A stretch of 64,000 bases of DNA from Lasioglossum baleicum (GCF_051020765.1 NC_134933.1:13117461-13181460), one strand, 5' to 3'; counted from the stretch's first letter, positions 9,946-22,980 are shown. Program-made: numbers and translations. The notes: generated by a model not told the origin, from the sequence alone.

Positions 9946-12346
9946 TTAAAGTTCAGCTTCAAAGTATGTAGAAAGTTTTAATTTCTTTGAGAATCTGTGA
10001 CATCAATTTATTTCTCAAAAAAATTCTCTGATGAATATATGTGTACTAATTGTTAATTTCACAGATAATAAATTGATCTGTGAACGAAATTTACCACAGC
10101 GAAGATTAGAAAAGAAGCGTTCCGCATTGTTTTCTCGCTCGATTCGACAGGTGCGTCCTAATTCGCAGCAGCATCGGATATCTGTGATCGAGCACGGTGA
10201 TCGCAATAAAATTTGCACAATCCGTGCCACTAAAGGCACTCGCTACTGGTTCGACAGCTGTAGCCCTCGAGGCGCGTTGTAACTCAGGGACGTCGGCAAT
10301 AAGATTCTTCGGACGCGTAAATCAGACCGCGAGCTATTACTTTAGAGATTGTTATCCGCTGTAGCTATTTTGTCAGCGACAAGATCGTTTCTCGAAGAGA
10401 AATGGTACTGGAACCTTTCTGCCGAGTAGCAACAACCCTGTGCCTTCGGTCGGTCTCTTGGCAAGTCAATTAATCCAATAGATTGTTGCACGCTGAACTT
10501 CGTTCTCCATTCAACTTAACGAAGTTAAGACTTCTTCAATTGATTTCTTTTACAAATACATTGCCAATTGACTCCTGATTTATTTCGCTTGCAAGGGAAC
10601 CTATTTTTTTTACTTTTTTGAAGTTTTTTATGGGTTTGTTTCGCTTACAGGGGAACCTACCAATGAATAATAACCAATTTCTGCATCGCTTTAATAAAAA
10701 TTACCTTTCACAAATTGCATACAGTTCTTCAGTCCAGTAACAAGTTCAAGAAAATGAGCCGATTCATCTAAATGAGCACAAAAGTGCTTGCTTATTCTGT
10801 ATTATGTTAATATTTTACATGTTTGCTGCTTTACATTATTGCTAAGTCGCTGTAGTAATTCGATCCAGGAGCAACAATATTTTCCTGATATTATTGATAA
10901 GACACCTGAGAACACCTTACGTTCCTGCCTCCTTCAAACCCACAGCCAATAAACATCAGTATCCTCCTTTTCTCGTTGCTAGACATCCAGCTACCTACAC
11001 GACGAACACAATGAAATACAATACGAACATCAGCCAAGGTTTAGAATTCAACCGTCGAGATTCCTTTAGAGAAGTGTGTGGTAGAAAGATCCTGGTTCCA
11101 AAGTCACCCCCGCGCACGGTTGAAAAGGTCAACAAAGTTCACGCTGTCAAGCATGTATGCCACGATGTCTTCGCTGCGGCTGGGCACATCTACACGAGGC
11201 ACAGCCAGACATTGCAGCCTCCTGAATACGGGATAGAATCGCGCACCGTAGCCACCACGTTCTGCCGTCGGATACAACAAAAGCCGACTGTTATTGCGTT
11301 AAATATAAACAAGTTTAGCGACGTAAACATCTTTTCCGACGTAATCCATGTTAGTGGCATCTCAGTGCCAACGATTGAAAGGTCGTAAAAATCGGGGACG
11401 GCTCCCCTTTTTGTAAATATTTATCAATGGACCTTTCTAAGGTTAGGAGTCCTAACTTAGGACCTCAGTGGTTCTTACCACGCTTATATTAGCTTGCCGT
11501 GTCGTTGTTGTATGCGTCAAATCTTGTAATCGAATTTTAAACCACTTCCCGATGAGCTAGAGACTTGAAACTTTAAACATAGGTAGTACGTGATCGCGTT
11601 CAGCGATCCCCACTCCGCGCGCCAGCGCTCCCTACTCCACTACGCGTTCCCACTCCGACTCGTCCCCACTCCACTGACACATTCCGGACAATTTCGGACT
11701 CCATCAAAAGATGAATATAACTTTATTTGCTTTATTTACTTCAATATTTACTATATGGACCTTTATCCTTCCGGGAAGGCGTGTCGGTGGAACGGCAACT
11801 TCCGTGTTCACACGGGGAAAGAGTGAAAGGGATGAAGAGTGACGAGCATAAGGACGATAAACCGGATATATTTCATCTCGCCGCTCGACATTCATTGCGC
11901 GTAATAGCGCGCTTTATTCGACGAGCAAGGTGAGCGCACCAAGAACGATATTCACTCGTTGATATTATTCAGACCTGGGCGCGCGTAACGACTACGATGC
12001 CGCAGTCGAGCGTAAAATCGTGAAATTCCCGTCGACCGCGTAACGCTGCCCACTGTCTCGCGGGAAGGTAACGATCGTTTCGAGGGTTCGTGGTTTTCCG
12101 GAACGAAACAAGCTACGTTTTTCTCGGACAGACAGAACCACTGTGAGACAGGGGACATTGCGGCCTGAGAATCAATCTGGCTCCACGGTAAATCGATTAC
12201 AGGACAGTTCCAATGATATAGGTTTGTTGTGCGACTCCATAGAAGATGGAAACAGAATCAGTGGGAAACCGCTAGAGCACAGTCGGACACACCGTTATCT
12301 TTCTTCGTTTTTAAAAAAGAACTTACTATGATTCTTCTCAGTCTGC

Positions 12347-12470
12347 GGCTGAGCTTTCACTCAGGGGACCAAAAATTTTCAACTTCTCTAAATGTAATAT
12401 TACACAATTCGAAGAAAAAAAATGATAAAACTTTAAATTCCAGTGCGAGGAATCCAAGACTTAACCCAGA
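12347..12470 (+). repeat. Dispersed repeat A, copy 2 (diverged)
   Basis: Shares 'ggggaccaaaaattttcaac', 'taaatgtaat' and the trailing 'aggaatcc' with copies 1 and 3, with more substitutions and an A-rich insertion. The class is unknown. Confidence 0.55.
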
Positions 12471-14304
12471 CCTAGCGGATCCGTTCACTGCATCAGACGG
12501 TTATTATTCATAAAGACTGGCTGACCAATCATTACTGAATAATCTATCCATCATTCAGTAACCGTGTGTCTATACCTCGCACACGTTACCCACAGTGAAT
12601 GGGGCGCCGTCAACCATAACACCGTAAAACACAATCTGATCGCACAATTTTCATCCAATTACCTGCTCCCATCAGTGCAGTCGAGTATTTATCCCTAGCG
12701 CATCGCGAACATTTGTCTACGAAAATGAAGTTATAAATTGCAGAGAAAATAAAAGAAAAAAAGATATGCTACGCTAGAAGAGGCAGATGAAGAGTACGGA
12801 ACGTAACACCGTAGAAGGGAACCAATTGGGCGCCGTAGTTGATAACAACGTACTCTGGGACCTTCGACCTCTTCGCACGACGTTAGGTTCGACGTAACAC
12901 GTTTCGAACGTAGGCGATTTAAGGTAGGTGGTGGATAATGAGTTCCTGGACCGCTAGGATATTGTATGCGGCTTATAAGGATGCGCCAATCAGCTCGCCA
13001 CTCGTTCGTATATAAGATCGATGTAGCCCAGCGGATAGATGAGCTGTACTCGGCTATTATTCGTAAGTCGTGATCCTGGGTCAGCCGACTGTAGAGGATA
13101 TTCTCCATTACTCGGATTCAATACGATAGAGCGATGGCAATAATGCATGGACCCTGGCCTCGCTGGAATCCCCCTACGGTCCGTTCCCTTATCCATTGAT
13201 CCACCGTGTCATTTACCCTAATCGCGTAACGATATCAGTTACGATAGCCAGGCTTTCTGGTATTCATATTTGTTGCTTTCATCTTGAACGTGAGATATTG
13301 AGAAATGAACCACGAGAATGGGAAGCAATGCGGTTCTGCTTCTACCTTAATTCGAAGGGAGCTCGGTATTGATCGAACATCATCATTCTCTAGGTGTTTT
13401 TCATTCTGTGGAACCTTCAAATTGACTTACAAAGAATCTCCGATCTATTAATCTTGGATCGCTTGGATTAGGAATATTTATTTTATAACATTTATCAGAA
13501 ATGTTCAATATCTTTATTTATTGAAAACTTTACACATTGCTGTTTAGGTAGAAAATTTAAAGTAGAAATGTATGGTACTGTGTGTTCCGAAGTTTCAAAT
13601 AAAATCTTATCATTTTCTCCAGCATCGCATATGCAAAACGGAGAACATAAAATTAATGTATTCAGTATGGAGCCTGGTTTCCAAGGAGAAGTGAAATTAA
13701 AAAATTCACCGAACATGCACACACCTGGGGGCAATTGACTTGCATACGTTCCTGATTATATTTTAGTTTCATAAATTCAAAAAGAAATTCATCGAGAACG
13801 GATCATAAAATGTCTGTGATAATTGAGTTTATCACGTGGAGCCATTATCTCGGTTACACCGCAATCAAAAGATAGTCCAAAGAAAATGAATTGCAATTGC
13901 CGTATGAAGAACGAAGCGTCGTAAAACTATTATTTAAACTTAAACTACAATTAATAGCTCGCGCAAGAACTCATAGGCGGGATACCTGCAACGTCACGGT
14001 GAATCGCGCGTAGAGGTCCGCATCAGTTTTTACTACCCATCAGCGGCCATCGTATTTCACCGCATACGTTTCAATACTATTCTCGACGGGGACAGTAAAG
14101 TTCACCCGAGAGACTGGCGTCGAGTAATTCCAGGGTCTTGAACCCACCTACCTAGCGACCTAGCTAGTTCTACCTACTAGATGCTAGCTACACTCCAGGG
14201 CAAAAGGAGGACATCCTACATTTTATCCAGTTCCGTGAAAACTGGCAAAAATGCGTGCTTCGCGTTACAAATTAATAATGTCTCCGATTTTTAACAGTAA
14301 TCAT

Positions 14305-14690
14305 TAGACTGCGGATTTTTATGCACAGTAAAAAAATGTTTATGTTACTAATTATCTTAGTAACATTGATCCTACCAACCATCAAAAGTGAATGATGTGT
14401 ATAGTATCTCTCATAAAAATAAACAGATTAAATTTATTTATATTTTGTGCGATTTTTACTATAATATATACTGGAGTAAAAAAATATATTCAATAGATTA
14501 CCATGAAAACACCTTTACAATTTCAATAATTGTCAAACAAAAAATACACGATGGGTCATTTCACCATTCTTGGTAGGTTAAGTGTTAAACTGAAACTAAT
14601 GCACTAATGCCCTTAAATCATTTTGACATGACCACTGCTTTAAATTGTGCGTAGCCATTTTTATCATGAATGCATAAAATCCGCAGTCTA
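14305..14690. mobile_element. MITE, TAGACTGCGG family, with a nested insertion
   Basis: The left end TAGACTGCGGATTTTTATGC and the right end AAAATCCGCAGTCTA are inverted complements. They are flanked by a perfect 8-bp duplication GTAATCAT (14297-14304 and 14691-14698), which defines the family's target-site length. At 386 bp it is about twice the length of other copies because a CACTAAACC-family element sits inside (about 14361-14584). Confidence 0.9.
14361..14584. mobile_element. Nested piggyBac-like MITE (CACTAAACC family)
   Basis: The right end reads GGTAGGTTAAGTG followed by TTAA (14585-14588). The left end is decayed (TTAG, then a diverged terminus ending in 'atcctacc'). 'tttcaataattgt' in the interior is shared with the copy at 39094. 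It lies wholly inside the MITE at 14305-14690, so it inserted later. Confidence 0.6.
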
Positions 14691-14720
14691 GTAATCATTT
14701 TACTTTATGAAAAGAAAGTG

Positions 14721-15204
14721 TTCAAACACTGTGCTCAAACGCTTTTTGATCCACAATTTTTATAAACTGAGTTGGCTGTATCATTTAATTGATGAAGATG
14801 TTCGAACACTGTGTTCAAACGCTTTTTGGATCCACAATGTTTATGAACTGAGTTGGTTGTATCGTTTAATCGATGAAGATGTTCAAACACTGTATTCAAA
14901 CGCTTATTGATCCACAATTTTGATAAACTGAGTTGGCTATATCGTTTAATTCATGAAGACGTTCGAACACTGTGTTCAAACGCTTTTTGGATCCACAATT
15001 TTTATGAACTGAGTTGGCTGTATCATTTAATTAATGAAGACGTTCAAACACTGTGTTCAAACACTTTTTGATACACAATTTTTGTAAACTGAGTTGGCTA
15101 TATCGTTTAATTGATGAAGACGTTCGAACACTGTGTTCAAACGCTTTTTGGATCCACAATTTTTATGAACTGAGTTGGTTGTATCGTTTAATCGATGAAG
15201 ACGT
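14721..15204 (+). repeat. Satellite-like array, 80/81-bp units x6 with dimeric order
   Basis: Units start at about 14721, 14801, 14882, 14962, 15043 and 15123, alternating 80 and 81 bp. Odd units tend to read 'ttcaaacact' and 'ttgatccac' or 'ttgatacac'. Even units read 'ttcgaacact' and 'ttggatccac'. This is a higher-order dimer of about 161 bp repeated three times. Open frames on both strands follow the period and are not genes. Confidence 0.92.
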
Positions 15205-17189
15205 TGCTTGCAAATAAATGGCTCTTTTGTGCCGATCATTTTCACCGTGACTTATAATTTTGTGCACCAGTGTTACGCGCATGGGAACACCGACATACAG
15301 CTTACCAGTCACGAACACGGCAACGTCTCCGACTAGCAGAGGCTGGAGAAGAGTCTCCAGCGTACTCTATCTTCGGTTATCTTTGCAGGCGAAGAATCGT
15401 AAATTCGAGCTCGCCAGTGAAGTTGTGCGTAGAACACTGGACGCAGATTCCTCGCATGATTTACTCGACCCCGTACGTCGTGCACTGCAAGCGGTGTAAA
15501 TTGTGCCCGCGCAGATCGGCCGGAGTTTTCTGCGGAAATCGCCAGGAAGTTCTTGACCGTGCGAGAGGTCGAAGGATCGGTTTGATTTATCTGAAGTGTT
15601 CGTTTCATCCTGCTATGAAAACAGTTCAAATATGAAATGTCAGTTTCCGCGTGTTTTATTACGCCATCATTTCGAATTTATTTCTCTCGACGTCGAATGT
15701 CACATCAATTATACGAGCGTCGGTCGAGCCGAGTGTTTGATCAAATTATTGTTAAAAATTATATTGTATTGTAATTTATACTCTTGTCGTACACAATTGT
15801 ATGAATGATAGATTATACCAATATTCTGTGTGTGTGGAGAATGAAGGCGCAACACCTGTTGAAAACCATAAATTATACTATTAAGTTAACGGTAATTGAA
15901 TCAGTCGATTTTCTTTGTGAAAGATTGCCGTCAAACCTACATATTAGACTTGTTACCCGATAATAAGTTGTAATGATTTGCATAACTGGCTAGACCATAT
16001 CGGTTGCTCATGCAAATACCCGTTAGCTGCGGTAAATGGACATTAAGCAGAACTGGTACTATGAAATTAGAAAATTGCTCGAGTCGATCAACTAGGTTGA
16101 TTTCCCGACAATGATTGAGGAAGTTAATTTACGACGAAACGCAAAGTAGTGATTTTACCGTTCATCTTGAACGTTCGCGAAGCAAATAGTCCTCGTCATA
16201 CTTCAGACTTCCTACATTCACACAAAACATTTTATACACAAAATAATCAAAATACTGATCCTTCATATTTTCTGTTGTTACATTACCTGTATCTTTCACT
16301 CGACAGCTTTATTCTGGCCAGTTGCTCGACCCGCAAACAAGCATGAGTTTGTAAAATCAACTTTCGGCGAATTAAAAACGACTGAATATTAATCGGAGCT
16401 TCGCATTCAATCACGAGGGCGATCGCTTCGGGTTGAAGTCCATCCAGGTGTAAAGTAATTGAGTACCTTGCTCCCATCCACACTCGTCGATGATACAGAG
16501 CCATGGGCTACTAGTTTCTAACGCGGATGGACCACCCGTGACTCAGTGGTTTCAGCCGTCAATCGTCAGACTTTTCGCTGCACGGTGATTACGGTGTGAC
16601 GGTGCTATCATGCTCGAGAGGATCGCGAACGTGTGTGCTGGCGCATTTAATTTCCGGTTCGATCGACAGGACGACGCAGCTCGCAGGATCTCGGATAAAT
16701 AAACGAAAGAAAAGGAAGAGCAAAAAAAAGAATGAAATCACCGCTAACACGCGGAAGGGAAGATCTCGGGAATTATTAAGGAACTGATCGCTTAATTCAC
16801 AAAATCAACGATGAGAGAGGAGAGAAAGGTAGAGGGGAGGGGACAGGGCGAGGGAATGGTTAATCAGCTCGTATCGGATTAAGAATGAAAAACAGGTACG
16901 TCCGCAAGCAACTTCCTGCGAAACGGCAATCACGCGCTCATCGGGGAAGCAGCACCGAGAAAAATAATATAATTAAAGAACGTGATATTTCAAGTTCGAG
17001 TTAAGCCTCGAATCGCTGAACGGACGCAGCATCAACGGTACGGCGACTTGTAGCGGATCAGTCGGTAATTTCTTGGTAAATTGGCATAACTGTTTCGTTA
17101 CGCAATGTGCATGTATACCTGCTCAGTTGTTACAATGTATCGACCCGGCTGATATTTTATTTTACGAGAGTAGATCAATAGTTAAGTAC
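15205..17189. other. Gene-free stretch
   Basis: Several overlapping short frames at 15260-15640 on both strands show no domain or start context. The remainder is mixed AT-rich sequence. Nothing supportable was seen. Confidence 0.45.
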
Positions 17190-17314
17190 CAGAGTTGGGC
17201 AACAATTTAATCAACGATTGACGAATTTTCTACTTCAATCATTAATCGAAATTAACAATTGAACTCCTACTTTAGTCGTTGATAATTAGAAGTTGGTAAT
17301 GCCCACTTCCCTCA
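17190..17314. mobile_element. Probable small hAT-like MITE (decayed)
   Basis: The left end reads CAGAGTTGGGCAACAATTTA. About 100 bp on, 'ggtaatgcccacttccc' is its imperfect inverted counterpart, and the inner arms share inverted 'aatcaacgatt' and 'cgttgataatt'. CAGAGNTGGGCA ends are common on insect hAT-like MITEs. The right boundary and target duplication are unclear. Confidence 0.5.
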
Positions 17315-18511
17315 GCAATGCCGTATGTCTTCAAACACGGTTAAGTTAGTACGTACTTTGATATTATCTAATCATAAACGACTCTGCTGACTTGCTGCGT
17401 CACTATTATTCGCAGGGCGGTTCGATGGTTAATTACCCGGGAAAGCAAACAATATAAGAGCGCTCTCGGTAGGTTTTTCACCTAGTTCAGGTGGATATAA
17501 TTCCTATGGCATCAGGCTTATCCCCGTATACACAGCACCATAAATCTAAAACATCAGGTTCTACGAGCGCGTCTTACAATTAAAACACACAAATTGCCGG
17601 TCCGAGAACGGGTGCTCCTATCGCGCAAGAAAACTCATCAGATACAACTTTTTCGGGCGTTCAATTAAATCAAAAGAAAACCATTAGCGGGCCGGATAAT
17701 TAAAACAGGGAGTGGGGCTAGGGGTGGGGAGAAGGCAGGTAGGTAATCGCAATCGGCGAGATTGCAGATTAAGATTTAAGCAAAACAGCCGGGCCGGTAC
17801 AACGGGCTCGCGAAAGAAACGGTCACGCATCAATCGGCAATTGCGATCGACGGAAGAAGATCTTCGGGCAAGAACGCCTCTATCCGTAGAACGCGAACGT
17901 GACCAGCAACGTTGAAACGAAAAACACGGTCCCAAGCGGGGAGAAGTTTGCGCGCACCGAACGGATTAGCTTTGCAAATATCATCGGTTCGGCCGGTTCG
18001 CGTAAAATGCGGCTCGCATCGCGCCTTTTTTCGTTTCGCGTGCCGCTCCTTTTCCTCGAAGAAAGGGGTCCGGGAATGCAAGCGCGGCGAGTGCCAGTTT
18101 CGCGTTAACGCCGTTTCACATTGCAAAAAGAGCAGGATCGCGAACGCCGCGCCGGACCCGGGGTGAAACGTTGGTTCGCGCGACCCTGTAAAACCGTTTA
18201 TTGCCGTGAGAGCCGCTTGGGAGTTAGCGTCGTGTCGTGTCGCGTCGCGTCGCATGGTGGTCCGGATCCGTAAAAAACTGCATTAAATTTATAGCACTTC
18301 CAGCTATACGTTAATCGTTAGAAACGGGACGGTTTCGCTGGAGTTCGAACTCACGGCGACGGACAAATATTATGTTCGTATGTTTTATTACTCGTAAAAG
18401 TGCCACTCTGCTCAGAAAGTTCGCAAAATCACATTTCTTTTGAGTAGATGGCATTCCCTTCAAAGTTACGCACTTGCTCCAGCAGCAAGTTCTCTATCGT
18501 TCTTGTTAATC
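17315..18511. other. Gene-free stretch, CpG-rich
   Basis: CpG-rich at 17680-18260 and open in several frames on both strands (up to about 140 codons on the minus strand). The peptides are Arg-rich without domains, which I attribute to composition. Confidence 0.4.
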
Positions 18512-18655
18512 CAGGCTGAACTTCATCCGAGGGAACCAGAAATTTTTAACTTTTTTAAACGTAAACCTGTAGATTTTGACGAGAAGATGCCGTAAATTCA
18601 AGTTTTAATCTTAGGATTCTACTAGATCAGAAGGTATGCGTGTATGAAGTTGAGC
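18512..18655 (+). repeat. Dispersed repeat A, copy 3
   Basis: Contains 'ggctgaacttcatccgaggg', 'aaccagaaatttttaac', 'cctgtagattttgacgag' and 'ttttaatcttagga' in the same order as 9817-9945. Plus strand, no TIRs seen. Confidence 0.7.
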
Positions 18656-20683
18656 GATTTAAAGCGTTTTTGACTGGTGAGGGCCGAACTACAATGAACG
18701 ATCTGATCATTATAATGCCGTAGTATCATTGCGGATGGAAGAAGTCGCAACGGTGTGTATAGTACACAGGATACAGGATCTGATCTCACTTATCGGCCAC
18801 GTCGCTTTTCTTATTCGCAGTCATTTCCTTGCGACGCGACGTTTCGTGCAACTCATTTATTAACGATGCACTCTAACGGCGCATCTTTCTCGCGCTGCTT
18901 TTATTTCGTCTCGTTCTCTTCCTGGCTTTTCGGACGATGATTAATCGGTGTTCTGCACGCGGAGGAAGCCGAAGACAGCTTGTAATCTGTCCCGAGCTCG
19001 TTAATGCGACGCTACCCGCGATTAGGAAAGTAAGTTGTTCGTGGCGACCCTCCGAGCGAATTTGTTTGAAAAGTATTCTGATATCCGGTCACGATAAGCT
19101 GCTTTACTGGAAAGCCAAAGCCGGCTTGTGTTCTTGTTTCAATCGGCTCATGAGATGCTTATTAATATTTTATCCGAGGCAAGGGGATTTATATTAATGC
19201 TGCTTTCGACGAAGACACATTTCGGAATAGAAATCTGTGAATCGTGTTTAAGCAAATCGGGAGAGCCGATGACCGGTGGCCACCGTGGCAGTCGACGTGT
19301 TAAAAAGACCGAGAACTCTTTGGAACCGTGGAGTCAGCGGTACTAATCGATTTTCTCATGATCGCACTTGTTCCCGCGGCACAGATTCGCGTAACGCGAC
19401 CGCTCGCTCGTGATCAGGTTCGTTAATGTAATCGAACGCGCGATTCGCGTATTAATGCATGCGAGTCGCGGCGGGACGCGCGTGCATGGTCGCAATAAAT
19501 CATTTGCCGGCGAGGTGGGTTCGGCTGTTGCGAAGAAATTCAAAGTATCCGCGGGGTGAGTTCGCGGAGAATCGTTCGGTCCTTAGCGGTTAATAGCGGA
19601 GCAAGGCTGGATGGATGCTCGGCGATCGGTCGCCGGTAGACGGAGATTATCCAGCGAACGTGCTACCCATATTAATAAACTAGTTTTTGCATGGTTCAGC
19701 CAGAGCGTCTGCTCGTTTGCTTATTACCATAGGAAACCGGCGGCTACCGGCACGCCGTTTTCAAACATCATCGTCGTTGGTTGTCGCGCGGCGGTGCGAC
19801 TCGCGGCCACAGGGGCTGGACTAATTAGATACCGGTCAGCTAAACAAGGTTAACCCCTTTGTTCATAACCGAAAAATTTTCCGGGAAAGATGTATTGCAG
19901 AAGTAGTTGGATTGTTAAATATCCCCTTTGTTGCTACTGAAAAAGGAAAATCGATTGCAAGAAATAGAAACCAAATTGAATATCATTTCTTCCCTTAATG
20001 ATTTTAATAGGGGAGAAATCATACATTGACATCTTCAATTTTGAAAATTTTTCAACAATCATGAATTTCACCTATCCAATTATGCTATAAATGCATAAAG
20101 ATCCGCAGTCTTCTAATACGTGATATCTTATGTTCATTGTAACAATTGCAGCAAACTTTCGCGCGTCCATTCTGTTCTGTATACAAACTTTCTAAACAGT
20201 TTTTCGATCACGCCATAGAGGAGTGTACAGCAACGCAATTAATCAAGCTCGCTGTGTCGTATCATCGACTAATTAACGCAATCTGACTTTTCACGGCGCC
20301 TGGCTCGACACAAAGGTCTCACTCAAACACCTCACGTCGTGATCCGAGCGCCCATTATCCCCATCCACGAAAGGCAGCTCAACCACCTATGACCGAGGGT
20401 TACCCGCCACTCGTAAATAACCCGGCGCTCCCCGCACGGTGCCGACCGGACATCAGCAATTGTTCGCGAAGAGCGTACCGTTGCGGAACACCGTGTAGCT
20501 ACACAGGACACGGCCGTTGCCGTATGTTTGCACACGAAGATCCGAGCATCCGCGATTTAATCTGTGCCCCGCAAACCCGCTTAGAAAATCCAGCCACGGG
20601 TCACGACTTCGCCGCGAGGGTTCTGGATCTCCTCCTTCTTCTGTCGGCGTCCTCACCGCGAAAAATCGTTTAATCGCGCTGAT
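18656..20683. other. Gene-free stretch
   Basis: CpG-rich around 18750-19850 and 20300-20680 with many short composition-driven open frames. An isolated MITE right end lies at 20085-20112. No exon is supported. Confidence 0.4.
20085..20112. mobile_element. MITE right end, TAGACTGCGG family (partial)
   Basis: Reads 'ataaatgcataaagatccgc' followed by AGTCTTC, the family's right terminus. Upstream sequence ('cttcccttaatgatttt', about 19990) resembles the interior of the 913-1087 copy, so the element may extend left to about 19880. No left terminus is visible. Confidence 0.6.
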
Positions 20684-20686
20684 TAA

Positions 20687-22980
20687 AGGTCTTTGCACAC
20701 TACACCGTCACGGCAGGTAACGGCAACGGACCGCTAGGCCGTTTTGGGTCTCTCCTCTGTATTTCAATGGGGATGCGGACAATAGGCCGCATCGCCGCAG
20801 CAGGTAGACGGGATAGAGAGGCAACGTATCGGGACGGGAAAAAGTGCGCACACGATATCGGCAAGCGCCGACAGTTCACTTTCTTCTATATAGTTTCCAT
20901 GGAGGTGCGCGCACTAGACTGGCACCGACACGACGCGCAACGTCTTGGCAAAAGGGACATTCTCGGCGAGAATGTTTTGCCGGCCGCTCGATGTGGTGTT
21001 CGAACGGAAAACGACTAAACGAATAAAATGAAGATCGCAAACAATAGAATTGGTTCGTTGATTTCGTATATTTGTCAATTCATGACAATTTTAGTTATAC
21101 TATAGTTAGTTATTTAAAGTTTTAAATATTTATAAAAGAAATTTTACTCGCATAACATAAAAATACTGCCAATTTTGCGATGATTGTTATCTAGACGCCA
21201 TAAACAATAGTCTCTTTTTAATTTGATAAAAAAATCATTTATAAAAAGTTCATATTTTATCACAAGGAATGCAGTAATCGTTGGATTTCACAAAAGTTAT
21301 TCGGGAAATCTAGTTAATTGAAAATATTAAATTTGCATTTATCGATGATAGACATTATCATTGACTGATAAATATCCATTATAACGGACAACAATTCTTT
21401 TTGGTCATATGGAACCGCTATCGATGATGGAAATAATTTTTGGCTATTAGTATTAGTAATCATTGTCGAGGACAGAAATTTTATTGGGCTACTAATTACA
21501 CTAGTTTACAAAATGAAATTGATTTCATGTACATTTAGGAGAGTACACGGTGGGAGATTTCACCAATAAATTAAGACCATTGAGCGATGCTATCAAGGGT
21601 TTTACATATCGTTCCTCGCGAGAGAAACGGATCCCAAAACCAACCGAAGACAGAGCAAGAGCCAAAACTATTACTAAAATATTCTAAAGAATAAAGAGAG
21701 TTGGGTTCTTTCGTATGTTTTTTGCAATCAAAAATGTGTTGTTTTATTCAAAACGAAATAAGTTTTCGCTGTAGCAGTGGCATCAACGTGAGAACAAAGG
21801 AAACCATTGCCGGCATGGCCACTTGTCGAAAAATGAATATATTCAGAAAATGTGGGATTTGGATTTATTCACTCAATCGCTAATAACTGTATCATTTTTC
21901 GGCCGATTTACTTCTGGTTGGTGTTATTTTTTGCTTTACGTATATGTATAAAGAGAAAGCGGACGTTTTTGTCGGTTTCTATTGCCACAGAATAAGCTTA
22001 AAAATTTAATTTTTTTAAAAATCTGGACTATTTTCATCAATATCTTTTGAACCGCTTAACCAATTAAAGATGCCACTATACATATTTACTCATCATTTCA
22101 ATATCTTTCATTTGGTACCAAGAACGACCAAATCGGACACATCTAGCTCCAGGTATGGTTTTTAAAGTGAAAAGGAGTGAACAAATTGAAAAAATCAAAA
22201 TATCTTAAAAGCTGTTCCGTAAAAAGAATGTTCATCTTTATTTTCGAATTCAGCAGGAGAAAATCCATAGGAAAAGTTACCTCTCATCAAATGTACATAA
22301 AATCAATTTCATTTTGTAAACTAGTGTTATGCGAGAGTCAGAATAGATCCAAGTCAAGATCCTGTTTGTGGATATATCCGAAATGGCACATTGATATGGA
22401 AAAGAAAAGAAACGACTCGCGCGAGCTTCGAAAATTTTCTTTTCATCCCTCTAATAAAATCGTAGTCGTTACAGTAAAATAAGAAGCGATTGCGTAGGCA
22501 GTGCCAATGCTGGCCACTCGAAAGTTACTGCGCCCAAACCCCGGTAATCCGCAATAACCAAATCACTACAGCGTGTCTTTACAATACAGTCATAGAGCAA
22601 TAAAAACTCGACCGTACGCCCCAACATTATTACTATTGTCGGACTTGCACCCGGACCGTCTACCTGCGTATAGTGAACTGGTGCCCTACCGTCGAACCTA
22701 CAGAGGTGTCTTGGCAAAATATCTTCGCTCGACACGAGTTGCCGCCAGCGCAGTGGTGTTCACCACTAGAACGGTCTGGATAAGGTCGTTCGATGGGTTA
22801 CGCTACGGCCAGTTACGGCGCGGCCAACGCCCGCGCCAGTGGTGAGCGCCACTGAAAGTGTCGTTCAGTGACGTTGCGGTGCCGATCAGTAGTGTACGGA
22901 AAAGACCACCACCGCGGTGCCTTTTTGACCGCGCGGTCCGTTGCCGTTACCTGCCGTGACGGTATAGTGTGCAAAGACCT
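20687..22980. mobile_element. Harbinger-like DNA transposon, 2.3 kb, non-autonomous or decayed
   Basis: Inverted termini of about 50 bp begin AGGTCTTTGCACACTAC on the left and AGGTCTTTGCACACTAT on the right. They match almost perfectly through 'cgtcacggcaggtaacggc' and 'aacggaccg'. TAA flanks both sides (20684-20686, 22981-22983), a 3-bp duplication of the PIF/Harbinger TWA type. The termini and subterminal regions are CpG-rich, and the right side carries palindromes such as AGTGGTGTTCACCACT (22752-22767). No transposase is readable. The AT-rich middle is mostly the nested element at 21499-22326. Confidence 0.8.
21499..22326. mobile_element. CACTA (EnSpm)-like element nested in 20687-22980
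   Basis: The left terminus CACTAGTTTACAAAATGAAA and its inverted right copy match for about 38 bp with one mismatch. TTA flanks both ends (21496-21498, 22327-22329), a 3-bp duplication as in EnSpm/CACTA elements. It is 828 bp and AT-rich with only short frames, so non-autonomous. The superfamily rests on terminus and duplication length only. Confidence 0.75.

Larger units (their letters stand above)
9133..14296. other. Gene-free stretch with two copies of a dispersed repeat
   Basis: No convincing exon. An 85-codon ATG frame at 9466-9723 and a frame at 10894-11388 (first true ATG at about 11011) have balanced composition but match no family I know. A 23-bp direct repeat ('ttcgcttgcaagggaacct' and a near copy) lies at about 10585 and 10640. 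Dispersed repeat copies at 9817 and 12347 are listed separately. CpG-rich blocks occur at about 11580-12200 and 12800-13200. Confidence 0.4.

Noticed and set aside
10894..11388. 164-codon open frame considered as a retroelement gag fragment
   Set aside because: No Cys-His knuckle or reverse transcriptase nearby; similarity could not be named.
12990..13100. Possible tRNA-like fold ('gtagcccagcggatagatga')
   Set aside because: No proper A and B box pair or acceptor stem could be formed.
14721..15204. CRISPR-like array
   Set aside because: Units are contiguous 80/81-bp tandem copies with no unique spacers, in a eukaryotic context.
14707..15245. Open frames on both strands in the 80/81-bp array
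   Set aside because: Periodic translations of the tandem repeat.
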